Part shown: in pieces, positions 35,000-43,088 of the stretch | How the letters are laid out: each line of letters begins with the position of its first letter | Numbering within the stretch: the first letter of the stretch is position 1 | Source: CAIJXJ01 sp964445115 | Lineage (GTDB): Bacteria; Pseudomonadota; Gammaproteobacteria; Burkholderiales; Methylophilaceae | Length of the DNA: 64,000 nucleotides | Assembly (NCBI GenBank): GCA_964445115.1 | Contig: CAYUJU010000002.1 | Coordinates: 1-64,000, forward strand | Reading direction: 5' to 3' | Position numbers and translations under genes: made by a program | The notes under the pieces: generated by a model | The model's database searches: none | The model's input: only the letters and a program-made list of their open reading frames with translations | What the model was told of the DNA's origin: nothing

Positions 35000-36517
35000 A
35001 TGTCCAACGAGATCGAACTCAAGCTTCGCATCTCGCCTGCGGATGCCGCGAGGCTACGCCAGCATCCGCTGATCCTCGACCATCTGCGCGAGCCACCGGT
35101 CACCCACAAGCTCACCAGCATTTATTACGACACCCCGGACCTCGCCCTGCTCGATGCCGGCATCAGCCTGCGCGTACGCCGCATGGCGGGGGGCTGGTTT
35201 CAGGCGGTGAAGGCAGCCGGGCACTCCTCCGCAGGCCTGCACCAGCGCATGGAGTGGGAGGACATTATCGCGGCCGGGCACCCGGATTTCAGCAAGATCA
35301 CCGAGCCTTCGCTCACCCGTATTTTCGATCAGCCATCATTAAGGCAGGCGCTGGCGCCGATTTTCACCACTGACGTGCGGCGCACCGAATGGCATCTGGT
35401 CTGGGATAACGGTGACCACGTGGAGCTGGCGCTGGATATTGGCCATCTCGTCATCGGCACATCGCGCGAACCGATCCGCGAAATCGAGCTGGAACTGAAG
35501 GCGGGCGAGACGCGCAGGCTATTCGAGCTGGCGCTGGCGCTGCAGAACGACCTGTGCCTGGAACTGGAAAACGTCAGCAAGGCGCAGCGCGGCTATGCGC
35601 ACTACCGACCGCAAGCGCCGACCGTCGAGCGCGCCCACCACACTCTGCTGAAAAAGCATCTGCCGGCCACGGCCGCGTTCCGGCAGATCGCGTGGGAATG
35701 CCTGGGACAGTGGCAGGGGAACCACGACATGGTGCTGCATGGCGATGACCCCGAGGGCGTGCACCAGATGCGCGTAGCCTTGCGTCGCTTGCGCTCAGCC
35801 ATCGGCACCTTTCGCGACGTGCTGAACCCGGACGAAGCCGCCAGACTGACGCAAGAACTGCGCTGGATCACCGAGGTGCTGGGCCGGGCACGCGATTTGG
35901 ACGTATTTCTCAGCGACACCCTGCCGCCCATGCTGCTGCACCTGCAGGCACACCCGGGGTTACTGGCGCTGCGCGAGGCTGCCCGCAAGGCTCAGGGGCG
36001 CGCCTACGCCGAAGCCCGTGCCGCCCTCGGCACGCAGCGATACCATCGCTTGCTGCTTTCGCTGGGGGCATGGCTGGAGAGCCTGTCATCCCCGGACCAT
36101 AGTCAAGGGCCTGAGGTTCACATCCTGGCAAAGCGCATGCTGGCGAAGCGTTACCGCCAGCTTTGCCGACATGGCCAGCGTCTGGATGACATGCATCCGG
36201 AAGAGCGCCATGCCGCGCGCATCGCCGCGAAGAAACTGCGCTATACCGCTGAATTTTTCAGCAGCCTCTACCCGGACAAGGAGGCACGCTCGTTTTTACG
36301 CAAACTCACGGCCCTGCAGAATGTGCTTGGCGACCTGAACGACGTGAACGTCACCGACCATCTGATCCGCACGCTATCCCCGGGAAAACCGTCACGCGCT
36401 GCTGAAGAAGCCCATCACCTGTTCATGGGATGGAGTGCGGGCCGAGCACATCACCAGTTGACTCAGATGCGCCGCGCCTGGAAATCGTTTGCCGCCTGCC
36501 GGGTGTTCTGGCGCTAA
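35000..36517 (+). CDS. CYTH and CHAD domain protein (inorganic triphosphatase/polyphosphate-binding type)
   Basis: This 505-aa protein has an N-terminal CYTH domain with the EIELK (ExExK) motif at residues 4-8, and further charged strands such as RVRRMAGGWFQAVKAAG near residue 58. The C-terminal CHAD domain (about 215-500) has two helical repeats with HQMRVALRRLRSA near residue 254 and ARIAAKKLRYTAEFF near 408. CYTH enzymes of this type hydrolyse inorganic triphosphate. CHAD domains bind polyphosphate and can target proteins to polyphosphate granules. It is the last gene of the sixA-parA operon, 9 bases after the ParA gene. Confidence 0.92.
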   Translation: MSNEIELKLRISPADAARLRQHPLILDHLREPPVTHKLTSIYYDTPDLALLDAGISLRVRRMAGGWFQAVKAAGHSSAGLHQRMEWEDIIAAGHPDFSKITEPSLTRIFDQPSLRQALAPIFTTDVRRTEWHLVWDNGDHVELALDIGHLVIGTSREPIREIELELKAGETRRLFELALALQNDLCLELENVSKAQRGYAHYRPQAPTVERAHHTLLKKHLPATAAFRQIAWECLGQWQGNHDMVLHGDDPEGVHQMRVALRRLRSAIGTFRDVLNPDEAARLTQELRWITEVLGRARDLDVFLSDTLPPMLLHLQAHPGLLALREAARKAQGRAYAEARAALGTQRYHRLLLSLGAWLESLSSPDHSQGPEVHILAKRMLAKRYRQLCRHGQRLDDMHPEERHAARIAAKKLRYTAEFFSSLYPDKEARSFLRKLTALQNVLGDLNDVNVTDHLIRTLSPGKPSRAAEEAHHLFMGWSAGRAHHQLTQMRRAWKSFAACRVFWR

Positions 36518-36592
36518 TGACTCCCGGGCCATGCTGGACAAGACAGTTTGGCTTACACTAGCGCCTAGAACATACTCATCACGGGGAGCATC

Positions 36593-36973
36593 ATGAATCT
36601 GGAAAAAGTCGTCTTCGGTTTCTTCATCGTCCTGGCCATGACGCTCAATTTCGGTTTTTTCATCGGCGACATGGCTGACCCGGAGTTCCACCATCCCTAT
36701 GAGTTGTTTGCCGCCATCGTGGTCAACCTGATCGCCACGGTGCTGAAATTCGGCGATCGCACCCAGATCGGCGCCATCCATCTGTCCACCAGCCTGGTGG
36801 CCGACCTCCAACTGATCACCGCGGCCATTGTGTGGGCCTCCGTCAGCGGACTGGGGCCAGAAATTCCTGCCGGGGCCATGGTCAGTATCGTGTCGCTTTC
36901 TGGCGGCGCATTCCTTGCCAACGTGACTTCGGTCATCCTGCTTATGGTCGAAACCATCATGCTGCGCCGCTAG
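36593..36973 (+). CDS. DUF6394 membrane protein
   Basis: The 126-aa product has four hydrophobic segments (about residues 6-25, 37-54, 68-88 and 96-120) with short polar loops, including FGDRTQIGAIHLSTSLVADLQL in the middle. It fits the DUF6394 family, function unknown, which often precedes a TrkA-type potassium channel gene. A clean SD (GGGGAGCATC before the ATG) supports the start. It is followed 35 bases later by the channel gene, so a shared role in ion transport is plausible but unproven. Confidence 0.8.
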   Translation: MNLEKVVFGFFIVLAMTLNFGFFIGDMADPEFHHPYELFAAIVVNLIATVLKFGDRTQIGAIHLSTSLVADLQLITAAIVWASVSGLGPEIPAGAMVSIVSLSGGAFLANVTSVILLMVETIMLRR

Positions 36974-37008
36974 CGCGTGCCCCCCCTCGATTCGGCAGGC
37001 GGACTCTC

Positions 37009-38706
37009 TTGGATAGCATTCTTTTCCTGATCTTGCGGCGCATGCGCGCGCCGCTGATCACGCTGGTTGTCAGCTACACCATTACGGTGTTCGGCTTCAC
37101 CTTGATGCCGGGGGTGGACGCCGCGGGCAAACCTTGGCACATGAGCCTGTTCGAGGCGTTCTACGTGGTGAGCTACACGTCAACCACCATCGGCTTCGGC
37201 GAGGTTCCCTATGCGTTCTCGACGGCACAGCGGTTGTGGATGGTATTCACCATCTACCTGACCGTGATTTCATGGTTCTATGCGCTGGGCAAGATGATTG
37301 CGCTGGCGCAAGACCCGGCCTTGCGCCAGGCATTCACCCTCGCCCGCTTCGCACGCGCGGTTCGACTGCTGCACGAACCCTTTTACATCGTATGCGGCTA
37401 CGGCGGCACCGGCAGCCTGCTGGTCGACGCGCTCGACCGTCACGGCATCCGCGCGGTCACGGTAGAAATCCTGCAGGATCGCATCAATGAGCTCGAACTC
37501 AAGGATTACCAGTCCCCCGTGCCAGGCCTGTGTGCCGATGCCCGCTTACCGGACATCCTGCTCCAGGCCGGCATTCTGCATCCGATGTGTGGCGGCGTGG
37601 CCGCGCTCACCGACGACGACCATGCCAATCTCGCCATCGCCGTCGCGGTCAAGCTGCTGAAACCCGACCTCAAGGTGCTGTGCCGTGCCGAAAACCAGGA
37701 AACCGCCGCCAACATGGCCTCCTTCGGCACCGACCACATCATCAACCCGTATGAATTGTTCGGCGAGCATCTCGCCATGGAGGTCCACGCGCTGGGGACC
37801 TACCTGCTGCACGAATGGCTGACCGGCGTGCCGGGCTCGTCACTGCCCTCTCCCGCCTGCCCGCCAATCGGCAAGTGGATCGTGTGCGGTTACGGGCGCT
37901 TCGGTAAATCCGTGGTGGAAAACTTGCATCGCGAGCACATGCAAACCGTCATCATCGAAGCCGACCCGGAACTCACGGGATGTACCGACTGCATTGTCGG
38001 CAGCGGTGCCGAAGCCCGTACCCTGCTGGAAGCCGGCATCCATGACGCCGTCGGCATCGTCGCCGGCACGGACAACGACGTGAACAACCTCTCCATCGTC
38101 ATGACGGCGCTGGAACTCAAACCCGACCTGTTCGTCGTCATCCGCAAGAACAACCGCAGTAACGCACCGCTGTTCCAGAAGTTCGATGCCGACATCACCA
38201 TGCAGCCCAGCGATATCATCGCCCACGAGTGTCTGGCGCACCTGATCACGCCATTGCTGGCGCAATTCCTCAGCCATGCCCGCAACCAGAGCAATGCCTG
38301 GGCCAACGAACTGGTGGGGCGACTGGTGGAAACGGTGGGCGAGCAGGTACCGGAAACCTGGCGGGTCACGCTTTCGGGCGAGTTGTCCCCTGCCGTCATC
38401 AATCTGCTGGACCATGGCAAGACCGTCACGCTGTACACCATCATGCGCGACCCCGCCAACCGCGACCAGACCTTGCCACTGGTCCCACTGCTGCTCTCCC
38501 GCGACGGAGAGTCCATCCTGCTGCCGGACCCGTCGATGCCGCTGGAAATTGGCGACCTGATCATGTTCTGCGGCAAACACCTCGCCCGGTCCTCGCAGGC
38601 ACTCACCCTCACCAACCGCAAGGTACTCACCTACGTACTCGACGGCACCGAACTGCCGGACGGCCTGGTCTGGCGCTGGATCTACCAGCGTCGCAGCAAA
38701 CCATGA
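37009..38706 (+). CDS. Potassium channel protein with two RCK (TrkA-N) domains
   Basis: This 565-aa protein has two transmembrane helices with a pore loop containing the selectivity-filter-like TTIGFGE at about residues 59-65. Two RCK/TrkA-N domains follow, each starting with a Rossmann motif: VCGYGGTGS near residue 127 and VCGYGRFGK near 291. It probably gates K+ flux in response to nucleotides or ions. TTG at 37009 is chosen because AGGCGG lies 7 bases upstream; ATG at 37042 is an alternative that would shorten the first helix. A terminator for the opposite strand begins right at its stop. Confidence 0.87.
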   Translation: MDSILFLILRRMRAPLITLVVSYTITVFGFTLMPGVDAAGKPWHMSLFEAFYVVSYTSTTIGFGEVPYAFSTAQRLWMVFTIYLTVISWFYALGKMIALAQDPALRQAFTLARFARAVRLLHEPFYIVCGYGGTGSLLVDALDRHGIRAVTVEILQDRINELELKDYQSPVPGLCADARLPDILLQAGILHPMCGGVAALTDDDHANLAIAVAVKLLKPDLKVLCRAENQETAANMASFGTDHIINPYELFGEHLAMEVHALGTYLLHEWLTGVPGSSLPSPACPPIGKWIVCGYGRFGKSVVENLHREHMQTVIIEADPELTGCTDCIVGSGAEARTLLEAGIHDAVGIVAGTDNDVNNLSIVMTALELKPDLFVVIRKNNRSNAPLFQKFDADITMQPSDIIAHECLAHLITPLLAQFLSHARNQSNAWANELVGRLVETVGEQVPETWRVTLSGELSPAVINLLDHGKTVTLYTIMRDPANRDQTLPLVPLLLSRDGESILLPDPSMPLEIGDLIMFCGKHLARSSQALTLTNRKVLTYVLDGTELPDGLVWRWIYQRRSKP

Positions 38707-38734
38707 AAAAAGCCGCCGGGGTTGCCGGCGGCTT
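38705..38734 (-). terminator. Rho-independent terminator after the glycine-zipper gene
   Basis: GCCGCCGG (38712-38719) pairs with CCGGCGGC (38725-38732) around a 5-base loop. On the minus strand the stem is followed by six T residues. It lies about 40 bases after the stop of the minus-strand gene. The tail on the plus strand is poor, so it mainly serves the minus strand, though the stem may also slow plus-strand transcription from the channel gene. Confidence 0.85.
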
Positions 38735-38771
38735 GGTCCTCACCCCTGCCTCGTGAGCGGGGCGGTTTCCG

Positions 38772-39392
38772 TCAATGATCCCAACGGTCCTCACGATCGC
38801 GGCCACGCTTGTCCCAGCCGCGATGATAGCCGTTGTCATGACGCTCATACCCCGGCACGTAACTCACCACGTTGTTGCGGTACTCCGGGGCGATCGACAC
38901 GCGCACGCTGACGGTATCGCCCGGGTCGTTTGCCATGCTGGTGGTGTAATCGCGACCGTTATAGCGGTAAGTCACCAGATAGCCACGGTTCACCGTCTGC
39001 CAGTTATCGACCTGCACGCAGCGTTCCACCGGTCGGGTGCTGTAGCCGGAATCGCGGCGGCCGCTGTTGTCGATCCGGTCGCCGACGATGGCACCGGTGG
39101 CGGCACCTACCGCCGCCCCGGCGATACGGCCCTTGCCCTTGCCGATCTGGCTACCGATCAGGCCACCGGCGATGCCGCCGATGATGGACCCGGCCACATC
39201 GCGGTCGCCGGATTGATAGTAGGAATCACGCGTATATTCGGTATGGCACTCCTGGCGCGGGCTGTTGATGCGCTCGGTCTGCGGCATGGCCGACAACACG
39301 CGTGCCGTATCGTAATAGACATCGTCTGCAGAGGCCGGCAACGCAATCACGCTCAGCAGCATCAAGGAAGCACCGAATCTGTTTGTGTTCAC
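38772..39392 (-). CDS. Glycine-zipper envelope protein (17-kDa antigen-like)
   Basis: The 206-aa product has a signal peptide (residues 1-23, ending ALPASA). A glycine-zipper 2TM segment follows, GSIIGGIAGGLIGSQIGKGK then AGAAVGAATGAIVGDRID, at about 72-110. The C-terminal region is Tyr/Arg/Asp-rich and ends HRGWDKRGRDREDRWDH. The family includes outer-membrane lipoprotein-like 17-kDa antigens, but no lipobox cysteine is seen here. The start is GTG at 39392, 7 bases after GGAG; the frame runs open 8 codons more without an SD. Its own terminator and direct repeats upstream mark it as a single-gene unit. Confidence 0.83.
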   Translation of the reverse strand: MNTNRFGASLMLLSVIALPASADDVYYDTARVLSAMPQTERINSPRQECHTEYTRDSYYQSGDRDVAGSIIGGIAGGLIGSQIGKGKGRIAGAAVGAATGAIVGDRIDNSGRRDSGYSTRPVERCVQVDNWQTVNRGYLVTYRYNGRDYTTSMANDPGDTVSVRVSIAPEYRNNVVSYVPGYERHDNGYHRGWDKRGRDREDRWDH

Positions 39393-39465
39393 GTCAAATC
39401 TCCTTCGTTTTCTCATTCCCGTTGCGAAATCGCAGCGGTCACGTGAATAACGAGGGAAATCAGCG

Positions 39466-39501
39466 CATGTTGACGCCCTTACATTCTTTTACATGTTGAC
39501 G
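39466..39501. repeat. Direct repeat pair upstream of the glycine-zipper gene
   Basis: CATGTTGACG occurs twice in the same orientation, at 39466-39475 and 39492-39501, 26 bases apart (about 2.5 helical turns), in the 129-base gap between two minus-strand genes. The distance to the downstream start is about 75-110 bases, suitable for an activator or response-regulator site. No regulator is assigned. Confidence 0.5.
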
Positions 39502-39521
39502 TCAGGCTGATGTGACGGCGC

Positions 39522-40907
39522 CTAGATCGAGACCCGGTCACCCTCTTGTGGCACCTCGGTGTCCCACCCCAGACGTTCCGTGATCAGCCCGGCGAACTGG
39601 GTTGCCGTTGCAGACTCGCCGTGGACGACGAAGGTCTGGCGCGGGGCGCGGCGGAAGTGGTTGAGCCAGTCCAGCAGCGCGGCCTGGTCGGCGTGGGCGG
39701 AGAGGCCGCCGATGGTGTAGATGTCGGCCCGCACCGGCAACTCCTCGCCGAACATGCGGAGGGTCTCGGCGCCGTCGATCAGGCGCCGGCCCACGCTACC
39801 CACTGCCTGAAAGCCCGTGAACACCACGCTGCATTCCGGGCGGACGATGTTGTGCCGCAGATGGTGTTTGATCCGCCCGGCATCGCACATGCCGCTGGCG
39901 GAAATGATGATCGCGCCCGAGCGGATGTCGTTGAGCGCTATCGATTCCTCCACATCCTGCACGAAGCGGATATCCGGCAACTCCTTGCGCCGCTCCTTGC
40001 CCCAGGCGACCAGTTGCTGCGCCTCCTGGTTGAAAAGGTCGATATGTTTCATGGTGATCTCGGTTGCCGCCAGCGCCATCGGCGAATCCACATAGACCTT
40101 CAGGTTGTGCACGCGGCGCTGCCGGGTCAGGTCGATCAGCAGATACAGGATTTCCTGCGTGCGCCCCACGGTAAACGCCGGCATGATGACGTTGCCGTGC
40201 TTGTGATTGAGCGTGTGGTCCAGCGCATGGACGAATTCTTCCAGCGTGTCCTTGAGGTTTTTGTGCAGGCGGTTGCCGTAGGTGGATTCGATCAGCACCG
40301 CATCGGCGCTGTCCATGTGCACGGGATTGCGCAGGATCGGCCGCCCGGGTTGGCCGAGGTCGCCAGAGAACACCACCTTGCGGCCATCGGCACACACCTC
40401 GATGATCGCCGAACCCAGGATATGCCCGGCCTCGAAGAAGCGGCAATGTACCCCTTCCGCCGGATAAATCTCGGTTTCATAGTCCACCGGCACGACCAAG
40501 TCCATCGCCATATCGACGTGCTGCGCGGTATACAGAGGCTCCGGCGGCAGGTGGCGATAGTGGTGGGGGTGCTGCTCGGCCCACTCCGCCTCCTTGGCCT
40601 GGATGTGCGCACTATCGCGCAACATCACGTCCAGTAACTCAACCGTCGGCTGCGTCGCGTAAATCTTCCCACGAAACCCCAAGGCAGCCAGCCGCGGCAA
40701 CATGCCGGAATGGTCGATGTGAGCGTGGGTAATCAGGACGAAATCAATCGTGCGCGGGTCGAATGCTGGAAAACGCTGGTTCTTGAGATCGGCATCACGT
40801 CCCCCCTGAAACATACCGCAATCGACCAGGAAACGCGCTTTCGCCGTTTCGACCAGATAACAGGAGCCGGTGACTTCACCGGCGGCGCCGTGGAAGGTGA
40901 TGTTCAT
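39522..40907 (-). CDS. Beta-CASP metallo-beta-lactamase-fold RNA hydrolase
   Basis: This 461-aa protein has the metal-binding motif HAHIDHSG at residues 61-68, further histidines in GHILGSA near residue 165, and the C-terminal motif LSAHAD near residue 403 plus VVHGE near 434. The central beta-CASP insertion is present, so it is of the CPSF/Ysh1-like class annotated as having an RNA specificity domain. It probably acts on RNA as an endo- or exonuclease in the cytoplasm. It has no co-directional neighbour close by and is divergent from marR across 160 bases. Confidence 0.9.
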   Translation of the reverse strand: MNITFHGAAGEVTGSCYLVETAKARFLVDCGMFQGGRDADLKNQRFPAFDPRTIDFVLITHAHIDHSGMLPRLAALGFRGKIYATQPTVELLDVMLRDSAHIQAKEAEWAEQHPHHYRHLPPEPLYTAQHVDMAMDLVVPVDYETEIYPAEGVHCRFFEAGHILGSAIIEVCADGRKVVFSGDLGQPGRPILRNPVHMDSADAVLIESTYGNRLHKNLKDTLEEFVHALDHTLNHKHGNVIMPAFTVGRTQEILYLLIDLTRQRRVHNLKVYVDSPMALAATEITMKHIDLFNQEAQQLVAWGKERRKELPDIRFVQDVEESIALNDIRSGAIIISASGMCDAGRIKHHLRHNIVRPECSVVFTGFQAVGSVGRRLIDGAETLRMFGEELPVRADIYTIGGLSAHADQAALLDWLNHFRRAPRQTFVVHGESATATQFAGLITERLGWDTEVPQEGDRVSI

Positions 40908-41029
40908 GACGTCAGCTTACACCATCCTGCCGGAGAGATAACCGATGAACCCGCTCCATCAGTTGGGGAGTTGCAAAATGTCTGTTTTCAACTCATAGAG
41001 CACTTTGACACAGTCTTGATTTCTGGGCC

Positions 41030-41057
41030 TTGCAAAAGTATGGAACCTTAATATAAT
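41030..41057 (+). promoter_or_regulatory. marR promoter with candidate MarR operator
   Basis: TTGCAA (41030-41035) and TATAAT (41052-41057) are 16 bases apart. The spacer contains GGAACCTTAATA (41042-41053), matching 11 of 12 bases of a sequence in the promoter before the efflux genes. Placement between -35 and -10 suits repression by the MarR protein. The predicted transcript start is only a few bases before the marR ATG. Confidence 0.65.
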
Positions 41058-41067
41058 ATACCGTACT

Positions 41068-41571
41068 ATGTTACTCCTCAAAGAACTGCCAACGTCCGAA
41101 AGCCTGGGAAAATTTGTCAGGCGCCACCCTGATGCAGACATTCAGGCCATATCAGATTTCGTCAACCTGCTGCGTGCCGCATCGGACATTTCCGATGCGC
41201 TCGACAAGCTGCTTGGGCAGCATGGGCTACTGCAAGGTCGCTGGTGGGTGCTGGTGTTGCTGATGCGGGAGGACGACCTGACGTCCTCGCCTTCTGATCT
41301 GGCGAATAAAGCGGGCGTGACCAAGGCCACCATGACAGGTTTCATCGACGGTCTGGAACGCGAGGGGCTGGTGCAGCGATTGATGAATACCCAGGATCGC
41401 CGCAAGTTCCTGATCAGCATGACTGAGGCCGGGCAAAAGAAGCTGGATGAAGTCATGCCGGACTATTACCGCAAGGTTCAAGCACTGATGGGGACGCTCG
41501 CCCCCCCAGAGCGCGATACCTTGGTCAAAAGCATCAAGCGCCTGGCCGCGAACATCGAGGTGATGAAGTAG
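41068..41571 (+). CDS. MarR-family transcriptional regulator
   Basis: The 167-aa product has the MarR winged-helix domain: the recognition part PSDLANKAGVTKATMTGFIDGLEREGLV (about residues 76-103) and wing MNTQDRRKFLISMTEAGQKKL. Flanking helices would form the dimer interface. It probably represses the efflux operon that follows and itself, since both promoters carry the same motif. The ATG at 41068 has no SD and is only 4-6 bases after the predicted transcript start, so the mRNA may be leaderless. Inducers of MarR proteins next to AaeB-like pumps are often aromatic carboxylates (inference). Confidence 0.9.
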   Translation: MLLLKELPTSESLGKFVRRHPDADIQAISDFVNLLRAASDISDALDKLLGQHGLLQGRWWVLVLLMREDDLTSSPSDLANKAGVTKATMTGFIDGLEREGLVQRLMNTQDRRKFLISMTEAGQKKLDEVMPDYYRKVQALMGTLAPPERDTLVKSIKRLAANIEVMK

Positions 41572-41586
41572 TCCCCGGTAATATTT

Positions 41587-41614
41587 TTGCCCATTTTATT
41601 AGGAACCATAATAA
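41587..41614 (+). promoter_or_regulatory. Efflux operon promoter with candidate MarR operator
   Basis: TTGCCC (41587-41592) and TAATAA (41609-41614) are separated by 16 bases. The centre TTATTA-GGAACCA-TAATAA (41596-41614) is an inverted repeat with perfect 6-base arms, and GGAACCATAATA (41602-41613) repeats the motif in the marR promoter. The site lies in the 44-base gap between marR and the outer-membrane factor gene. Confidence 0.6.
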
Positions 41615-41615
41615 A

Positions 41616-43088
41616 TTGCCCATCACAAGGACCTTCCTCAGCATCAATAAGCTACTCGCCCTGCGCGCGCTGCTGGCTGGCTGCGCATTGTTAAGCGGCT
41701 GCGTCAGCATGCAAGGCATAGACCCAAATGCGAAGGCCACGCAGGCGAATACGTTGCAGGCCGGTAGCACGATTGCCGCAGCGCCAATCATCGAATGGCC
41801 GGCGCAGGATTGGTGGAAGGCTTATCAAGATCCACAACTGGACGCGTTGGTTGCCACGGCCGTGGCGGGAAGCCCGAATCTGCGGATGGCTAAGGCACGT
41901 GCAGCACTGGCGCAGGCATTCGCCGATAGCGCCCATGCCGAAACGCTACCCAATGTCGGTGCAGATGCATCAATCGTGCGTGAGCGATTTACCGCATTGC
42001 AATTCATCCCCCCACCTTGGGGCGGGCATACCGACTGGAATAACAAGGTCACGACCTCGCTCGCCTACGACCTCGACCTATGGGGACGTCAGGAGAGCAT
42101 CTGGCATGCCTCGGTCGACGATGCGCGTGCAGCCGCCATCGAAGTGCAGCAGGTCAAACTGGAACTGGCGACCACAGTGGTGCGCCACTATGTCCAGCTG
42201 GCGATGGAGTTCACCTTGCGCGACATTGCGGAGGAGCATCTGCAGCAACTCGAGCAGCGCGAAGCCATCGCTCGGCGTGGTCTGGCAGCCGGCATCGGTA
42301 CGGAAATGGACCTCGCTGAAGCCGAAACACCGCTACCGTTGGCACGTGCGCATATCGAGGCAATCAACACCCGCATCGGCCTGCTACGTAACCAGCTGGC
42401 GGCATTATCCGGGCAGGGACCAGGAGCTGGCGAAACCATCAAGCGCCCGGGGATGTCCCTGAACGCCGGCATCGGCCTTCCGGATCAACTGCCGGCCAAC
42501 CTGATCGGGCGACGTCCTGACGTGCTGGCCTACCGCTGGCGCGTGGAAGCGACGCGCCAGAATATCGAAGGCGCCAAGGCTGCCTTCTATCCCAATATCA
42601 ACCTGCTTGCCTTTGTCGGGTTACAAGCACTGGGATTCGGCCAGTTGATCAGTAGTGCCGCGAATATCGCTGGCGTAGGGCCGGCGCTGTCACTGCCAAT
42701 CTTCGACGGCGGGCGTCGCCGTGGCAACCTGTCGGCGAAGACGGCGCTCCATGACATGGCGGTGGAAAACTACAATGAAGTGCTTGTCCGTGCGTTGCAG
42801 GATGTCTCGGACCATTTGCTGGTGCTGCAATCGAATGCCCGGCAGCGCACTGAGGCTGAGCATGCGCTGGAGACGGCGCACAAGGCTCACGAACTGGCGT
42901 TGTCGGCTTACCATGCCGGCTTGAGTAACTACCAGCATGTGCTGGATACCCACAGCGTCGTGCTAAGGCAGCAGGAAAACATCGCCCAATTGCACGCGAT
43001 GCGGCTGGATGCCCATGCCGGCCTGATGCGCGCACTGGGCGGCGGCGCCCTGGACTCCGCAGAGATCAAGGCGGTGGTACTGCCGTGA
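41616..43088 (+). CDS. Outer-membrane efflux lipoprotein (OprM/NodT family)
   Basis: The product is up to 490 aa, of TolC/OprM type. It has a lipobox ALLSGC with the lipidated Cys at about residue 28, then two repeats of the outer-membrane-factor domain with coiled-coil helices. DVLAYRWRVEATRQNIEGAKAAFYPNINLLAF near residue 300 is the family signature. It forms the trimeric exit duct for the pump encoded downstream. The start is uncertain: the frame begins with TTG at 41616, which overlaps the predicted promoter region. AAGGA (41627-41631) suggests a start just downstream, but no ATG or GTG is there in frame. It overlaps the next gene by 4 bases. Confidence 0.88.
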   Translation: MPITRTFLSINKLLALRALLAGCALLSGCVSMQGIDPNAKATQANTLQAGSTIAAAPIIEWPAQDWWKAYQDPQLDALVATAVAGSPNLRMAKARAALAQAFADSAHAETLPNVGADASIVRERFTALQFIPPPWGGHTDWNNKVTTSLAYDLDLWGRQESIWHASVDDARAAAIEVQQVKLELATTVVRHYVQLAMEFTLRDIAEEHLQQLEQREAIARRGLAAGIGTEMDLAEAETPLPLARAHIEAINTRIGLLRNQLAALSGQGPGAGETIKRPGMSLNAGIGLPDQLPANLIGRRPDVLAYRWRVEATRQNIEGAKAAFYPNINLLAFVGLQALGFGQLISSAANIAGVGPALSLPIFDGGRRRGNLSAKTALHDMAVENYNEVLVRALQDVSDHLLVLQSNARQRTEAEHALETAHKAHELALSAYHAGLSNYQHVLDTHSVVLRQQENIAQLHAMRLDAHAGLMRALGGGALDSAEIKAVVLP

